Assembly: GCA_963978545.1 (NCBI GenBank)
Contig: OZ021722.1
Coordinates: forward strand, 41,233,565-41,297,564
DNA from: Linyphia triangularis
Lineage: Eukaryota > Arthropoda > Arachnida > Araneae > Linyphiidae
Reading direction: 5' to 3'
Length of the DNA: 64,000 nt
Below the pieces are notes generated by a model that was given only the letters and a program-made list of their open reading frames with translations, was not told the origin of the DNA and searched no databases. Numbering within the stretch: the stretch's first letter is position 1; each line of letters opens with the position of its first letter. Below, piece by piece: positions 34,250 through 46,763 of this stretch. A program made the position numbers and the translations under genes.

Positions 34250-36025
34250 GTCCTACAAACAGACTGTTTTATCATTATAGATTAGAGTGGGTTGGAAAAG
34301 GCGAATTTTCGAGTTTAGAATTCGAATTATGCGGAAGAGTTGCGGATTCGCAAGATGATAAATAGAAAAAGATTGAAAAAATTCCCATATATTATCTTCA
34401 TTTCGTGTAGAGGGGGGAAAATTCAGTTTAAAAAAAAAAAATTACGTTAAACATTAGCTTAATGCTTAAAAATTCAAAATTAAGTTTTCTTATTTCTTTT
34501 AACTTCATTTGACTTATTATAAAGAAGATGTTTTTAAAAAAAATCTTGCAAGGCATTTTGATGTTTTGCATAAAGTCTAAAGGTAAATTTATACTATACC
34601 GGTGGTTGCCGTATATAGTCTTGCCAGTTGAGATTGCCAATCATTAGACGCTATCGCTAACACCATGTAAAAGTCTCATTTTAGTCTCAAGAGAGGCTAG
34701 TTTGTCATTTGACTGCCTCTGGCTGGGGGGGGGGGGGGCTCTAGTAGATCAAACATTCTTATTTACTGGCACGTCAATTCCCATCATCCAATTACCTGCG
34801 CACTCGTGTGTCCATACTGACATGGGAAGTAATAGTTGCTCTATAGCGGAATTGTTCCAGTGCTGGCACTGTGTAAACGTAAAACAAACATTCCGATTCC
34901 AATCAATTTACTAACTGGGGCACTGCTGGATTAAATTTATATAAGGTCAATTTTTACGGATTTATACTCCTATGGATCATTTTATGTATTCGATTTTTAA
35001 CCAAATGCATCACCTTGTTGTTCTTCGCTCATTTCGCAAAATTGTTTTTGCTGAAATGATCCATCAATTACCATATAAAAGTGGCTGACGTTTGATTTCC
35101 ACCTATCCCATATTTAACCACTCAGTAAATTTTATATTATGTCAGTCATTATCAATCAGGGACGATATTCTGAAATCGGATCGTTGGTCGAAATTTGGCA
35201 ATAAAGATCATATGCAAAGTTAGTCTAATGAAACCATCTGTTACTTGGTCAGCACAATTTACCAGCAGAATCTATCAAAAGTTTTATGCATCTTTCAACT
35301 GGAATTTATTTTGCCGAAATGATATATTCTGTTTTTAAGCTTTCCGTTGTTTGGAATAGACAAGATATATTACCACTTTTACCACTTTATATTTACCACT
35401 TTTATTACCACTTTTATATTTACCACTCAATCAGTCAACTGTAGTCCATGGCACCATAAGTTTTTGAGGCAAACATAAAAGTTTTAACATTCCCTTGCTT
35501 TCAATATTCTCCTATAATTCCAAACTGTGTCATTTGTATTGTTCTTTTCTACTATAACAAAAGAACTTGTTTACCTAAACCACATCATCGATTTTCTTTA
35601 CATTAAGAGATTTCCACTAGCCAACCAGTATAATTTACCTCGATCAGATTGGTTGGATGACTGTATTAAGTGTGTGATCGGAACTCAATTTACGGCTATT
35701 TTCCCGTGTTGAGTTGTGGATCTTCTGGATGGTAATTCTTTTCGGAAAAAATATTTCATTTGTTTACAATTAAAAATGCTGACTTTGTTGCTATATGTTG
35801 CCAGGAAAATTAATATTTGAACTTTCATAATACCACCGTTTTTAATCGAAGGTTAAATTCTTTGGATTTGTGAGACTTGTAACTTTAGTTCTGTTCTTCG
35901 TATGTATCTGACTCCTTTCTCACTAATTAATAATTTATTGAATCGCTTCATTGTTATCTTCAATATTCTACAAACTGTAAGTTTATTTTTAAATAGCTTT
36001 ACCATGTCGCCAAGTAGATAAATAT
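34250..36025. other. AT-rich DNA with local TACCACTTTTA repeats and poly-G
   Basis: A 14-nt poly-G at 34725-34738. TACCACTTTTA-type motifs repeat at about 35371-35430. No coding sequence supported. Confidence 0.45.
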
Positions 36026-36029
36026 TGCC

Positions 36030-36450
36030 TTCACGTTCTACCTTCTAAAATGCAAGGAGCTCTAGCAAAACCGATCGTTTCAGAATAAATGCAGGGGAGC
36101 GAGCGACACGGGAATATGTCGATGGTAAAAGCATCTCTTTTCCTTCAACCTCCCCCCCCCCCCCTCCCCTTCTCCACCTGTACAAAAGAATTGAAGGAAG
36201 TTCTCCCTTCAAGCCAGACGATTGCGCAGGGGCGTGATGTCAAATTTTGATGGTTTGGTAACACCCGGGGGAGATCGGACCACCCGCACGCACTGCCCCA
36301 GCTGTCGAGCAGGGGGAAGAAGAGAGATTTGTTCGATTATACCTGGCCCCTCGTTTGCTGCGAGTGGAGGGGCGATTAAATGGGAAGGGGACGAAACAAT
36401 GGAAAGTCGCTAGTTGGAATTCGCAATACAGTAGAGGAGGTAATTCATGA
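36030..36450. other. GC-rich skew-switch island
   Basis: The left side has C-runs (13-nt poly-C at 36152-36164). The right side (36330-36400) is G-rich (GAGTGGAGGGGCG). CpG-rich core. ORF 36222-36413 has no recognisable domain. A hAT-like CAGTAGCGTATACAGGGAGG follows at about 36454 without a partner end. Confidence 0.45.
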
Positions 36451-36454
36451 TCAG

Positions 36455-36798
36455 TAGCGTATACAGGGAGGGACTGAAGAGGCTTGAGCTCTTTTCATGC
36501 TAAAACGCATGGCAAAAAGTCGTTAAGTTTAATCTTGACATATTTTTAAACTAAATGACTTGGGCAGTTTTTTGTTGATACACTCAACTACAGTTTTTTT
36601 ATAGATATTATTCTAGTGAAGATCTTAGAATAGCTCATTGTTACATAGAGTATTATTCTAAGAAGGTTTAGGTACTATTAATAAAGTTAGATAACGAACT
36701 CATAGTATGTCATGTAATGACTCATAATTAAACAATGACGTATGTACTGAACCTTGAAGATGAAATTGTAAATATTGTAATTTTATTATTTTAATAAG
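36455..36798. other. AT-rich non-coding DNA
   Basis: Nothing recognisable apart from the orphan hAT-like end noted for the adjacent island. Confidence 0.4.
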
Positions 36799-36993
36799 CA
36801 GCGGGCCCACCTGATGGCCGTGCTGTTAGTGCTCTGGCCTCCTATGTCAAAGTTGGTGGATTTGAATCCCGTGCTGGGCGTGGAAGTTCGTTGTGGTTTG
36901 GAATCCACGTTCACGTTGAGCTCTTTGTCCCGACCTGATTAGCCGTTATTGTGCATAAAAATAGATCCGTTGAGCTTACAAACCAAACCAAAA
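36799..36993 (+). mobile_element. tRNA-derived SINE, family 2, copy 2
   Basis: Starts GCGGGCCCACC, with box A region TGGCCGTGCTGTTAGTGC and box B region GGTGGATTTGAATCCCG. The body is shared with 23640-23797 and it ends AAACCAAACCAAAA. The 5' half is better preserved here. Target duplication not clear. Confidence 0.85.
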
Positions 36994-36999
36994 TTATCA

Positions 37000-37955
37000 G
37001 CGGTCCAAAAAGTGGAAAGCAAAAAGCGGTTACTTAAGTTCATATTTTTCACCAACTTAAATTTTGTTTTTGATTTACTCAGCTAAAATTGCAAATAATT
37101 TGAATTGAAGAGGTATGTCTAGTTGCCTAGTTTTTCTGGCAGTAAGGTCAATAGACTAAAACACGACGTTCTACAAATGATAATGTAAGGATTGTACAAC
37201 TTGCTAGTAAAGTATTTACTTGGTAAACTTTCCTATTCGCATATGTAAAGTGAAACAAATTCTGAAATTTTGAAAAATTATTCGTATACACAGAGTTAAA
37301 ATTTGTCGGTACTTATTTATAGTACATTGTGACTTATTAATACTTAGTTGCATTTTGAATTTCTATTATTTTTTTTTAATTTAATTTTGTAAGTTGTTAA
37401 AAAACCACACGCAGTATGCCAATATGTACTTTCATATAAATGTATACAGGAACGTACTTTCCAAAAAGTGTGCACAATAGATGAACAAAAAGTCTGAATG
37501 TTTTACCTTTCATCTCTAGAAGGCAAGAACTTCAGTATGCATCAGTTGATAAATGAGTATATCGGGAATTTATTGATTCATCAAGTTACATACATCTACT
37601 ATATTTTATTCATATTTAAAACCCCGATATGATTGATTTTCACTGTCCGTTTTCTTTTCTGAAAATTGATAATAGCTGAAAAGGTGTGCTGTTTAACTGA
37701 AGTGCTTCAATGATATTTTTCACATTTCTCTTAAATCCCAAGTTCTCTTTTAACTTACCAGAGCTAAGACCTTGCTACTTTTCTTTTCATAAAAGATGTC
37801 ATCCTTCTCAAAGTTCCGAACCAATCCGATATCATATGCGTGTGTCACCATTAAGAACACCTCTAAGCTCTCAGTTTTGATGTCGTTCAATTAATAAATT
37901 TTAATAAACTATCTGACATTCGGTGATTCCAACGGTTGTCTGTTGCACCGTGCAT
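37000..37955. other. AT-rich non-coding DNA
   Basis: Nothing recognisable. Confidence 0.5.
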
Positions 37956-37959
37956 CCAT

Positions 37960-38470
37960 TTGTTCGAGGTTCCCATATAAAGAAAAATACGCACGCATTC
38001 ATTTAATGAATACAACCACGACGCAGAACTCAACATTCGTCGGTTAATTAACATTCTCAGAAGTCAAAAGTCTGTTCCTATTATGAAAATGTAAGATCCA
38101 AAGCGCTGCATTCCCACAACAATGAGAAGTCTTTCCGACACAAAGGCATAGCAGCAAAAACAGCCGTAAAGGAAGGCCGACTGTTTCGTATGCAGTACTT
38201 CTTCGATGCTAAGTCTCTGGAAAAAGCCTTCATCGTACATGGCGACGCGTCCTTTCTAATTAATGAGTTCTCTTCCCCCCCTTTTGAAAGCAGATTAGAC
38301 GGCGGCTTCAAACGGAATTAGGACTGTCTCGTGGTTGCCGAATGAGAGGGTGGTTTTGTTCTTGCGTCTTTCGGTTTGGGAGGGTTTGTATTGTTGAGGA
38401 TGGAACGAGTGGTGAATGAAAGTTTGGGAATTGAATGTAAATGGGTTGACTTATTGGGGAGGTAACTTGG
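37960..38470. other. GC-rich skew-switch island
   Basis: 37981-38040 has C15, G8 with G+T 20 of 60; 38341-38460 has C6, G45 with G+T 88 of 120. The CpG-containing core carries a minus ORF (38081-38311) with no domain. Confidence 0.55.
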
Positions 38471-38796
38471 TGTAGGAATTTCATTTAGATATCACTGGTA
38501 TAAGGTATTTTTCCTTTCTGCAATAATATTTTTGTGTTTTTATTATTTAATTTTAGTGGGCTTTTTTTATTTTTTTTAAAAAGGATGGTATATGACAATA
38601 AGCGAAAGTGATCTGTGTCAGGCTAACTTCTGTCAATCTATCAATTTTGACACATTAAAATACTTAACGACATATATTTTAAATGATGAAGAAGCCATGT
38701 CACACAAATCAGTAAGAAAACCAGCATTTGAAATTTTTCTTTGATACAAATCCATTCACTTGGCCTTTCAATTGCTTCTCTTCCCTATTTTTTTAC

Positions 38797-39504
38797 TTTC
38801 AATTACCCAATAGAATTCGGTTTAAAAAAAAATTTTTTTTTTTTTTTGCATTTTTCTACGTTTTGGAACATCCTGATCTCAAAAAAGTGATATAGAATAA
38901 ATGTCTGCCTGTGTGTATGTATGTGTGTCTGTGGTCAGCATAACTCCCGAACAAATTAACCTAGGATGTTCAAATTTGGTGTGCAGGTTAGTGGAGATCA
39001 TAAGACCTACCATGAAGATTTTCGTCAAAATCGCGCATGCGTCTAAGGTAACTGCCATTGAAAAAATCATGTTTTTCAATTATTGCAACAAAAAAACAGC
39101 TCTAATGATTTTGATCAAAATCATTGTGGCAATACCTCTTAAGTTGTTGTAAACATCCCCACCTCCGAAATTCCCGTAAAAATGCTTTAATGGCGGAAAA
39201 AGTTAAAAAAGGAATGCTTTCAACACAGAGTTCTCTTTCCTTGATCATACCTCATCAACGATCGTTTTTTCTTCTCTCCTCAGCTTCGCTTATAATAAAG
39301 GATAATCGAAAAGTATAATGCCAAAATTGCCATTTTAGCGTAATTTTTTTTTTTTAAAGACCTATACTAGAATTATGGGAAAAAATATTGTCAAACTGGT
39401 AATTTCTTCTAAATGAATGATGAAAATATACAAACGGTAAATGACTCAAATCCACGTCAGTATTATAGTATAATTGATAGTTGTGCGATGTTCCACACCA
39501 CTAG
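38797..39504 (+). mobile_element. Three-copy repeat ABC, copy A
   Basis: Same order of blocks as 57461-58178: ACTTTCAATTACCCA, TTTTGGAACATCCTGA, a GTGTGT..CTGTGGTCAGCATAACTC block, GCGCATGCG, CATTGAAAAA, and the right end TGCGATGTTCCACACCACTA. That end, read inward, resembles hAT termini (TAGxGGTGTGGAACATCGCA). Non-coding. Confidence 0.8.
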
Positions 39505-39509
39505 TTTAC

Positions 39510-40370
39510 TTTCTTTTGTTGCATTTATAAAATTTTCATTGATTTGTGGCAGAATACTTATAATTAATAAAACGGTTGTCTCCAACTTTTTTTGATTTAA
39601 TGAGGAGATAAATTTGCCTTTGTAACTATTTCTACAATAATCTTGAGGAATAAAACCTGTTGCATTTTAGTTTCAATTTGCAACTGTAATCAAGTAACAT
39701 CTGTCTAAAAATAACTAGTTTTACGTAGACATTGATAATGCCCACTAGACATCAGAACACCTGACCAATGGCTTTAGTCTTGAACAAGAAACTCCATGCA
39801 AATGAGTGATAGCTCAAATTTAAACAATAAGCTAAAATATTATTCCCATTATATAAATTATAAAATAAAGTATGGTTCTCTCTATATATTTGTTTATATG
39901 CCTGACTTATTACACATTTCCAGTTCTGTCTTCGTGAAATTTACCCAGTTTGTTATGTTTGTAATTTTTAGTTCAGTGACCTATTTTCGGAACGATGTCT
40001 TTCGTTTCATAGCGTTAAGTTCATTAAAACACCAATTTATCTAAAAACTTATATAACCAATTAATATGAAAAAGTTTGTAACTCAGTCATTGTTGAAACT
40101 CTTTCCTATAGCTAATTTTTTTTTTCGGATTAGTATTTATTTAAAAAAATTCATTTGAAATAAGCTTTGAAATTTAGTTCACCACTTAGTTTTACTATTA
40201 AAAATGTTTTTAATTTTCAAGATTAGTTGCAGACACAAAAAATAAATATTTCCTAAGTATGTAACGTGGAGGGACTATAAAAGTAACTTTCATAAGTGAA
40301 ACAACGTGTTTAACTTACTATGCTTCGCAACTTCATGAAACAAAACACTCACTTATTATTTTCACGAAGA
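39510..40370. other. AT-rich non-coding DNA between two repeat copies
   Basis: Small ORFs only. Nothing recognised. Confidence 0.45.
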
Positions 40371-40373
40371 TAA

Positions 40374-40985
40374 CTAGGGGTGTGGAACATCGCATAACTT
40401 TCAATTACACTATGATACTGACGTGGATTTTCATCATGCATTTAGAAAAAATGGCCAGTTTGTCGATATTTTTTGCAACAATTCTTATATGGGTCTTTAA
40501 AAAAAAAATCGACTCCAAAATGGTGATTTTGGCGATATACTTATCCTTTCTTATAGGGGAAACTGAAGACACGAGAAAACACGATCGTTGATGAGTTATA
40601 ATCAATGAAAGAGAACTCTATGTGGAATGCATGCGTTTTTCAACATTTCGATCGTTGATGATCTTTGACCATTAAAGCATTTTTACGAGAATTTAGGAGA
40701 TAGGGATGTTTAGAACACCTTAAAATGTGCTTTTTATCAAAATCGTTAGAGCCGTTTTTTAGCAATCATTGAAAAACATGATTTTTTCAATGGCAGCTAC
40801 TTTATGCGCATACGCGAGTTTGACGAAAACCTTAATGGTAGGTAACATGGCCACCACCAACCCACACACCAAATTTGAACGTCCTAAGTCAGTTTGTTCG
40901 GGAGTTATGCTGACCACAGACACACATACAGACATTTTTTCTTGACAACTTTTTTTGAATTCTGGATGTTCCAAAACATGGAAAA
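40374..40985 (-). mobile_element. Three-copy repeat ABC, copy B (inverted)
   Basis: Inverted copy of 38797-39504. Starts CTAGGGGTGTGGAACATCGC and ends near GATGTTCCAAAACATGG, where a 15-nt poly-C (40990-41004) replaces the rest of the left end. With copy A it forms a widely spaced inverted pair. Confidence 0.8.
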
Positions 40986-41067
40986 ATTACCCCCCCCCCC
41001 CCCTTCTTCTCGACCGCGAATGTTCTATTTTTATTACTCTATGTATACATATGGGTGATTCAAAGTA

Positions 41068-41253
41068 CAGTCAACTCGCGATAGCTCGAAGTCTTATAAG
41101 TCGCATATTCGTTTATCTCGAAGTTTTCATTAGGTCCCAAGAATATGCATTGAATAGAAAATAACTTCCGAGTGACTTCCGATAACTCGAACTTCGGATA
41201 GCTCGAAGAATTTGGCCAGTCGCTTGAACTTCCGAGTTATAGCGAGTTGACTG
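41068..41253. mobile_element. pogo/Tigger-like MITE, 186 bp
   Basis: Inverted ends CAGTCAACTCGCGATAGCTC (left) and CAGTCAACTCGCTATAACTC (right, reverse-complemented). TA precedes the left end; the right flank is TT. CTCGAA/TTCGAG motifs fill the interior, typical of pogo-group MITEs. Confidence 0.85.
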
Positions 41254-41259
41254 TTAAAA

Positions 41260-41700
41260 AATCCCCTTTTCCACCTTGCGTCATTTTTTGTAACTCACTG
41301 TGATGAAGAAAACTAAATCGGCCAAAATAATCCAGTATCTCAACACGAAAATTTACAATTTATTTACAGTTTAATTATTTTATTACTAGCGGTAAATTAT
41401 AATTAAAACTTGGACAATAATATAAACCACAAGTTAGATTTATGATTGAGTCTATTTAGGATTAGTCACTATATACCCCAATGCTACAGATTTCAAAAAT
41501 TAAAATTGTATTTAAAGAATTTTTTCGCGACTATATATTGGTACTTTAAATTAAAAGACTGTTGGGAATCACCAGTTTCTCAACAATTCTTAGCACAAGC
41601 TTTTCACAAATGAGCCGTGTTTGTTCACAAATAGATACGTTTACGTTTCACTTAAGATAAGGGCTTATTGTTGCCGTGACGTCATGTCAGACCGATGAGT
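41260..41700. other. AT-rich non-coding DNA
   Basis: Nothing recognisable. Confidence 0.45.
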
Positions 41701-41706
41701 GTAATA

Positions 41707-41916
41707 TAGGGTATCCACAAATTATTTGAGCAATGGAGCTGAAATAGATCTTTATAACTCTTACTAACAAGGCATAATAAACATTTATTTTTGCATATAG
41801 AATGACATGGTGAACATAAATTAATAGGGGGAAAAGAATGGTTTATAAGGCTTATTCATTAAGAATTATTCATATGTATTTGAACTCCATTGCCCGACTA
41901 ATTTGTGGACACCCTG
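41707..41916. mobile_element. mariner/Tc1-type MITE, 210 bp
   Basis: TA on both sides (41705-41706, 41917-41918). Left end TAGGGTATCCACAAATTATT, right end reverse-complemented CAGGGTGTCCACAAATTAGT, both followed by GCAATGGAG. The ends begin CAGGGTGTCCAC, common in Tc1/mariner elements. Confidence 0.88.
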
Positions 41917-42015
41917 TATTTATTTGGCTCAAAACTATCCGTTTTAGTTTTGATTGCGTGTAAATATAAATGCAGCGAATAGCGAATATATAAGCATATA
42001 AGCATGATACTTTCT

Positions 42016-42207
42016 TTACTCCTTTAAGCTCAAACCTTTCAAAAAGTGTTTTGGAAGAGGTATTAAACCTTGTTCTAAGTCAAGGCTATTGGGCCGTTTT
42101 TCTTTAATCAGCAGTTGACACCCCCTTTGCCTAAAGATGTCGTACGTTGCTTTTCGAATTTTGTTATCCTTTGATGTAAGAATTTGGATCCTATGTATAC
42201 AAATCAC
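42016..42207 (-). other. Unidentified small ORF
   Basis: 63 codons ending GLIPLPKHFLKGLSLKE. Composition is closer to normal protein than most ORFs here. No start context, splice site or domain that I can defend. It may be a decayed transposon fragment or chance. Confidence 0.12.
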
Positions 42208-42489
42208 ACTATGCTACTGTCTGGATAAGTACTATCTTTTTACAATTTATTGTTGATATAAAAAAATTATTTACTGAAATTATTTCTACTTATAAGCAAG
42301 TTCCTTGAGTCAGGTGGCACAAATTTAAAATATAAGGGATTGTATTTTTTTTCCCCTCTTACTCTTTAATATAAAACTAAATGGACCGTTTTGGAATAAA
42401 CCACAATAAAGACCAATGTTCGACCTCTCTATTAGATTTTAAAGACCAGTTCCTTTACAATTAATCAATTTCTTCCCATCTAAATCAAT

Positions 42490-43010
42490 ATTTCCCTATC
42501 ACACGAGGAACCCTTTATTTAGCTGCGTGCTAAACAAAACAGGAAAGCCCGCCCTTCCGTGTTTGATTTTTCTTATCCCCACTTTAGGCTGGCCATCTTT
42601 GCGTCTGGTACCTCCAACAACAACACATCTCGGAGTCAATATCAGTTTCCGAAAGGCGGGAAAACTTTCTGCAATCAATAGTTCCATCCCCGGAAAGGGG
42701 GAATGGAAGGAATCTCCATCAACTCCCCTCCTCTTCCTTCCTCCTCTGTCTCTGGAAGGAAGGAAAAGACAAAGAGAACTCTTCTCTACTTTAACTCCGA
42801 AAATTGCCGGGAAAGAAAGATTCGGCCGCAATTTTTCGTTTTCGTGGCTGGAACTTTGAAAAGGGGAGAGGGGTGAGGGGGGGGGGGGGGGGCATTGACG
42901 GCTTTAAGGAGGAGGCTTTCGGTATGGTGGGCTGTCGGAAGAATACCTTCGAGAAGGGTTGATCCGTCTTTTGTGAAGTGTCGGTAAAAATATGGTGGAA
43001 TCTCTCGCTT
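42490..43010. other. GC-rich skew-switch island
   Basis: C-rich left (CCTCCTCTTCCTTCCTCCTC, about 42725-42750), then G-rich right with a 16-nt poly-G (42877-42892) and GGAGGAGGC. Both strands are open over the same ~330 bp (42499-42859), a composition effect rather than two proteins. Confidence 0.5.
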
Positions 43011-43014
43011 CCTG

Positions 43015-44200
43015 TAATTAGACGTCGCCTTTTTTTTTTAGAAACTAAATAAATAAGAGAAGTTAGAAGGTCACTTTACGTGTTTTTTGCTAATTTAGCA
43101 AAAAAATATGTGAATTATAAAGTTAGAAATGCTAGAGTTGGATAAAGCAGCATGAATTGTTAAAGCTAATTTCAAAATAATGTAAAGGCACACATTTTTA
43201 GAAAAGTGTATCTGATATTTTTTATTACCGAATATTTTTTAAAGTTCTATAATATAAATTATTGTTGTAAAATCATTAGCAGCTGAAGTGCATGATTCTA
43301 ATTTTCATTAATAAATAGTAGGTTAAAAAAAAGTCACTCACTATAATTTGGGCACAACAAATTTTATTGTATTTTTTATTGTAACACATTTGTTTTGTAT
43401 TTTAGTTAGGCGATCTTCGAAGTTAATCATTAGGTGAAAACCTTATGGACTTAGCGGATTTTAGGAAAACCACTCAGGTGTCAAAACATTCATGGAAGAG
43501 AGAGAGAGGTATTTTCCATTCCTACTGAAACCTCGTTATTTATGTTCTTATTAATAAAAATTTCATGTATAAAAAATTTATAAAAAGATTTCCAAGAATT
43601 TACTATACTCAGAAAAATTTATAATACTCATTTTAACACAACCCAGTATCGCCTAGTAATTTACCTAGTGCATTGAAAAAAAATTAGTGTTGTTTATTAA
43701 ATATCTATTTAAAAAAAAAAAAGTATTGCTGTAGAAGTAATGCATTTAATATATGACAAAACTTTGACTCCGTTAAAAACTGATTTTGTTTTCTAATTGG
43801 TCATTTGGAATAGCCAAATAGGAAGTGAAAATAATTAAGTTTTTCTGCAGTGAAGTAATAATATATCTACTTTAAAATTGTATTTGAGTTAATGTAACCT
43901 AAACATTTTTGAAAATTAAAATTTTTTCTACTATTTATATCTGAATACTTTAAGAAATGGATATAGTCTTTAGGTATTATAACAGGGAACAGAACTAATT
44001 ATATGAACTATTTTGCATAATTCTAGTTGAACATAACATTGCTTGAAACCGATTTGACTTTACGGCAGAAATATACGGGTTCTTTCTGTATTTTTCATTA
44101 GTAACAATTTTAGAGCAACTAACAAACATTATACAGATAAATTAAAATTTGCATGGGAACGTTCCTCATTCTATTACACTTCGAGTGAAATTCTACAAGT
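43015..44200. other. AT-rich non-coding DNA
   Basis: Nothing recognisable. Confidence 0.5.
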
Positions 44201-44204
44201 ATTC

Positions 44205-44636
44205 TTCTGTAAAATCAGCGAGAAGCGCCGCTGCCTAGAATTTGTTTGCTTTTGCATTCCAAATATGCCTTCCCTGTACCAGCCTTTAGGCGGAGTTTTT
44301 TTTTTTCTTACGACATTTCTGCAAGCGTGACAGAAATTCTTTCCACGAGAGCGCAGTAGTTTCGATTCTGGCTTTAATTAATTGGTGGCGACAGATTGCC
44401 TTCTCTCTCTCTTTTTTTTTTATCTCTTCCTTGCGATGTCGCCGCTTCCGTATCTTTTAGGAAGACACGTCGTAATTTGTTATCTCAGTTCTTTCTTCAT
44501 CTTGAAATTGCAGCCTGGGTAATATTCCTTCGCAGCATCGACTGACGCAACATTGATAATTTCGTTACTGTCCTTTTAATAGATTTTCGTACCCACACAC
44601 ATACACGAAATTTCGATTTCCATGTTGTGTGTGTGT

Positions 44637-44703
<67 letters not shown>
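44205..44703. other. Weak CpG-richer segment ending in a 66-nt poly-T
   Basis: CpG-containing segment (GCGAGAAGCGCCGC, 44218-44231) with pyrimidine-rich runs, then GTGTGTGTG and poly-T 44638-44703, the longest homopolymer in the window. Confidence 0.5.
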
Positions 44704-44704
<1 letters not shown>

Positions 44705-44708
<4 letters not shown>

Positions 44709-45950
44709 GGGATGCGCAATAGCGCCGAGAGAAATATAAATAATTTATTTTATACTGCTTACTGTTTTAAAGTTTGAGAAAGCTATATCTATTTTCAATA
44801 CTTGAATATAATCCATACAAAAATATTGCAACATTTTATTATAAAAACTTTAAATTGCCAGGTATATTTCCTTTAATTGTAAAATTATACAATTCCCCAC
44901 TCAAGAGATAAGACAAGATTAAACAATAAAATAGTCAGACGAATATATATAGCTGTCAAAAACTATTCTAAATAATTACGTACCAAGGATTAATTCTTAG
45001 ATATTTACAGAATTCATTTTCTAGAAAATAAATCTCGCAGCTGCATCTAGGTAAAAACAAACTGGAAAAAGTAAGGATGAGTAACACGTTACAGCAACAG
45101 TCTTACCACAACAGTATTGACTCTACTCGTTTCGGAAAGCAGTTAGAAAGTAGTGCCATAGATCACTTGATTCGAATTACATCCACTCTAGATTCGAGTA
45201 ACTCGAAAAGTCTGAAAAACTTCCCCTATTTTGAATTTATGTCTGCTCATGTGTGTCCGATTCTAAAGATATATTTTTGACTTTTTACGACTGTTCACAA
45301 TGTTCACTATGGGTGATTATGTTTGATCAAATATTATGTGTTTCTAAATTTATTCTGAGCATGCTTTTGACAGTAGAGTAAATTAAACAAGTTTATTTTT
45401 TTAGCCCTCTTTTTTTTTTAGTATAAAAAAAGTTCCACGTTTACATTCCACTTTAAAATGTTGCATCAGTACCCTTTTCCTTAACTTTCCAAGCGCATTC
45501 GACTAATCTCTGAATTGTCTCTTTTATCAGCGCAAGTGGCAGAAGTCAGTGAAATCGACAAGAACTGTTTTGACAAATAGATAAGTTCACGGATTATAGA
45601 TAATGGTTTGACAGCTGCCGTCGAAGATATCGACACTCGATTTCCTCCATAAGATAGAGTTCTTCAAAACTCATCGAGGCTTAGAGGAACTGAATAATAA
45701 GATGTGTAATCACCAAAAGACAGTGAAATTGGGCACAGTTGGTGACTTTTGAATTATGATCGGTGCATTTAAGGATTTGTTTATTAAATTAAAAATCTAA
45801 AATGTCTATTTTGGAAATTTAATATGCTTAGGATCAAATTAAATTAGCAGTTGAACACATAAGTTGCAGGTTGTAAATAAAACTTACTTATTTAATTGGG
45901 GAAGGAGGATATGTTGGTTAAGAATGCTTATGTAATATCATATTTTCATT
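44705..45950. other. AT-rich non-coding DNA
   Basis: ORF 45077-45280 has no domain. No bounded element recognised. Confidence 0.45.
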
Positions 45951-46286
45951 AGTTCAATGGACAATTCCCGCAATTTTTTTTTTTTTTTTAATTTTTTTTT
46001 TTTTTTTTATTCAATTCTAAATGTCTCGAAATGACCATTAACACAAAAATTTCTATTCTCCACGATTTTTTTTTTTCAAAAAATTTGCATTTTAAATTTG
46101 CCTGCCAGATTTTTGCTGGAAAACGGACCTTTTTTTTTGCGACTCTATTGTGACGTCATCGTTTCCTAAATATCACCATATGTCACGTGGCGTTTGTGGA
46201 TGTTAAAACGTTGTTATCATGGAAATTTCAAATACTTGTCTTCTCGTCCTTCTGTTTTCATATTATTTGATTGATTTTTTCTTAAA

Positions 46287-46583
46287 ATGTCTAAAATTTT
46301 CTACAAATATTGTATCGTGTCAATGTGCAAAAGTACAACCATTACAACTCCTGACAAAATTTTCATTTACGTACCACGGAATAAAAATACTCGAAAAAAG
46401 TGGTGCCAAGCGATGAAGAGGGACATTGAAAAGTATATGCCACTGTCGACAAAGATTGTACGTTATGTTTGTGAAGATCATTTTGAAATAAGTTACATTT
46501 ATGATAATTTTTATATTAGGAAAATTAAAGAATGTTTGCTTTTTAAGTTTAAAACAACCTATTTGTTAGGAAAGCTATTCTAA
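46287..46583 (+). pseudogene. THAP-domain fragment of a transposase
   Basis: 98 codons. C2CH zinc-finger pattern: YCIVSMC (Cys ~9 and ~14), then IFIYVPRN, the conserved Trp in KKWCQAMKRD and YVCEDHFE (Cys ~62, His ~65). This is the order and spacing of a THAP domain, here about residues 9-67. The frame ends soon after, without the catalytic RNase H-like domain. A second overlapping frame (46219-46416) is incidental. It could be a DNA-binding-only remnant; function as a repressor is speculation. Confidence 0.75.
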
Positions 46584-46624
46584 ATTTTTGTAAACATCAA
46601 GTGCAAAGTAATGGGTCAAAATTG

Positions 46625-46763
46625 AAAGTCCGGTACTGATTCTGCGCCAAGAATTGTTTACATAAAACCACGCCAAATTATGTTCACTTGTCATTTAAAA
46701 AAAATGGCGGGGCAGCCATTTTTTGGCAAAAATTACCTTGACGCAGACTCCGTACCGGACTTA
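46625..46763. repeat. Nested inverted repeat in the THAP element
   Basis: AAGTCCGGTACTGATTCTGC at the left and the reverse of AAGTCCGGTACGGAGTCTGC at the right enclose ~95 bp, with an inner AAAATGGC...GCCATTTT palindrome. It may be a small nested MITE or a transposase-binding structure. Confidence 0.6.

Noticed and set aside
36450..36480. hAT-like terminus CAGTAGCGTATACAGGGAGG
   Set aside because: No inverted partner and no 8-bp duplication found nearby.
42499..42859. Two opposite 110-codon ORFs
   Set aside because: They cover the same bases on opposite strands. This is a composition effect, with no domain in either.
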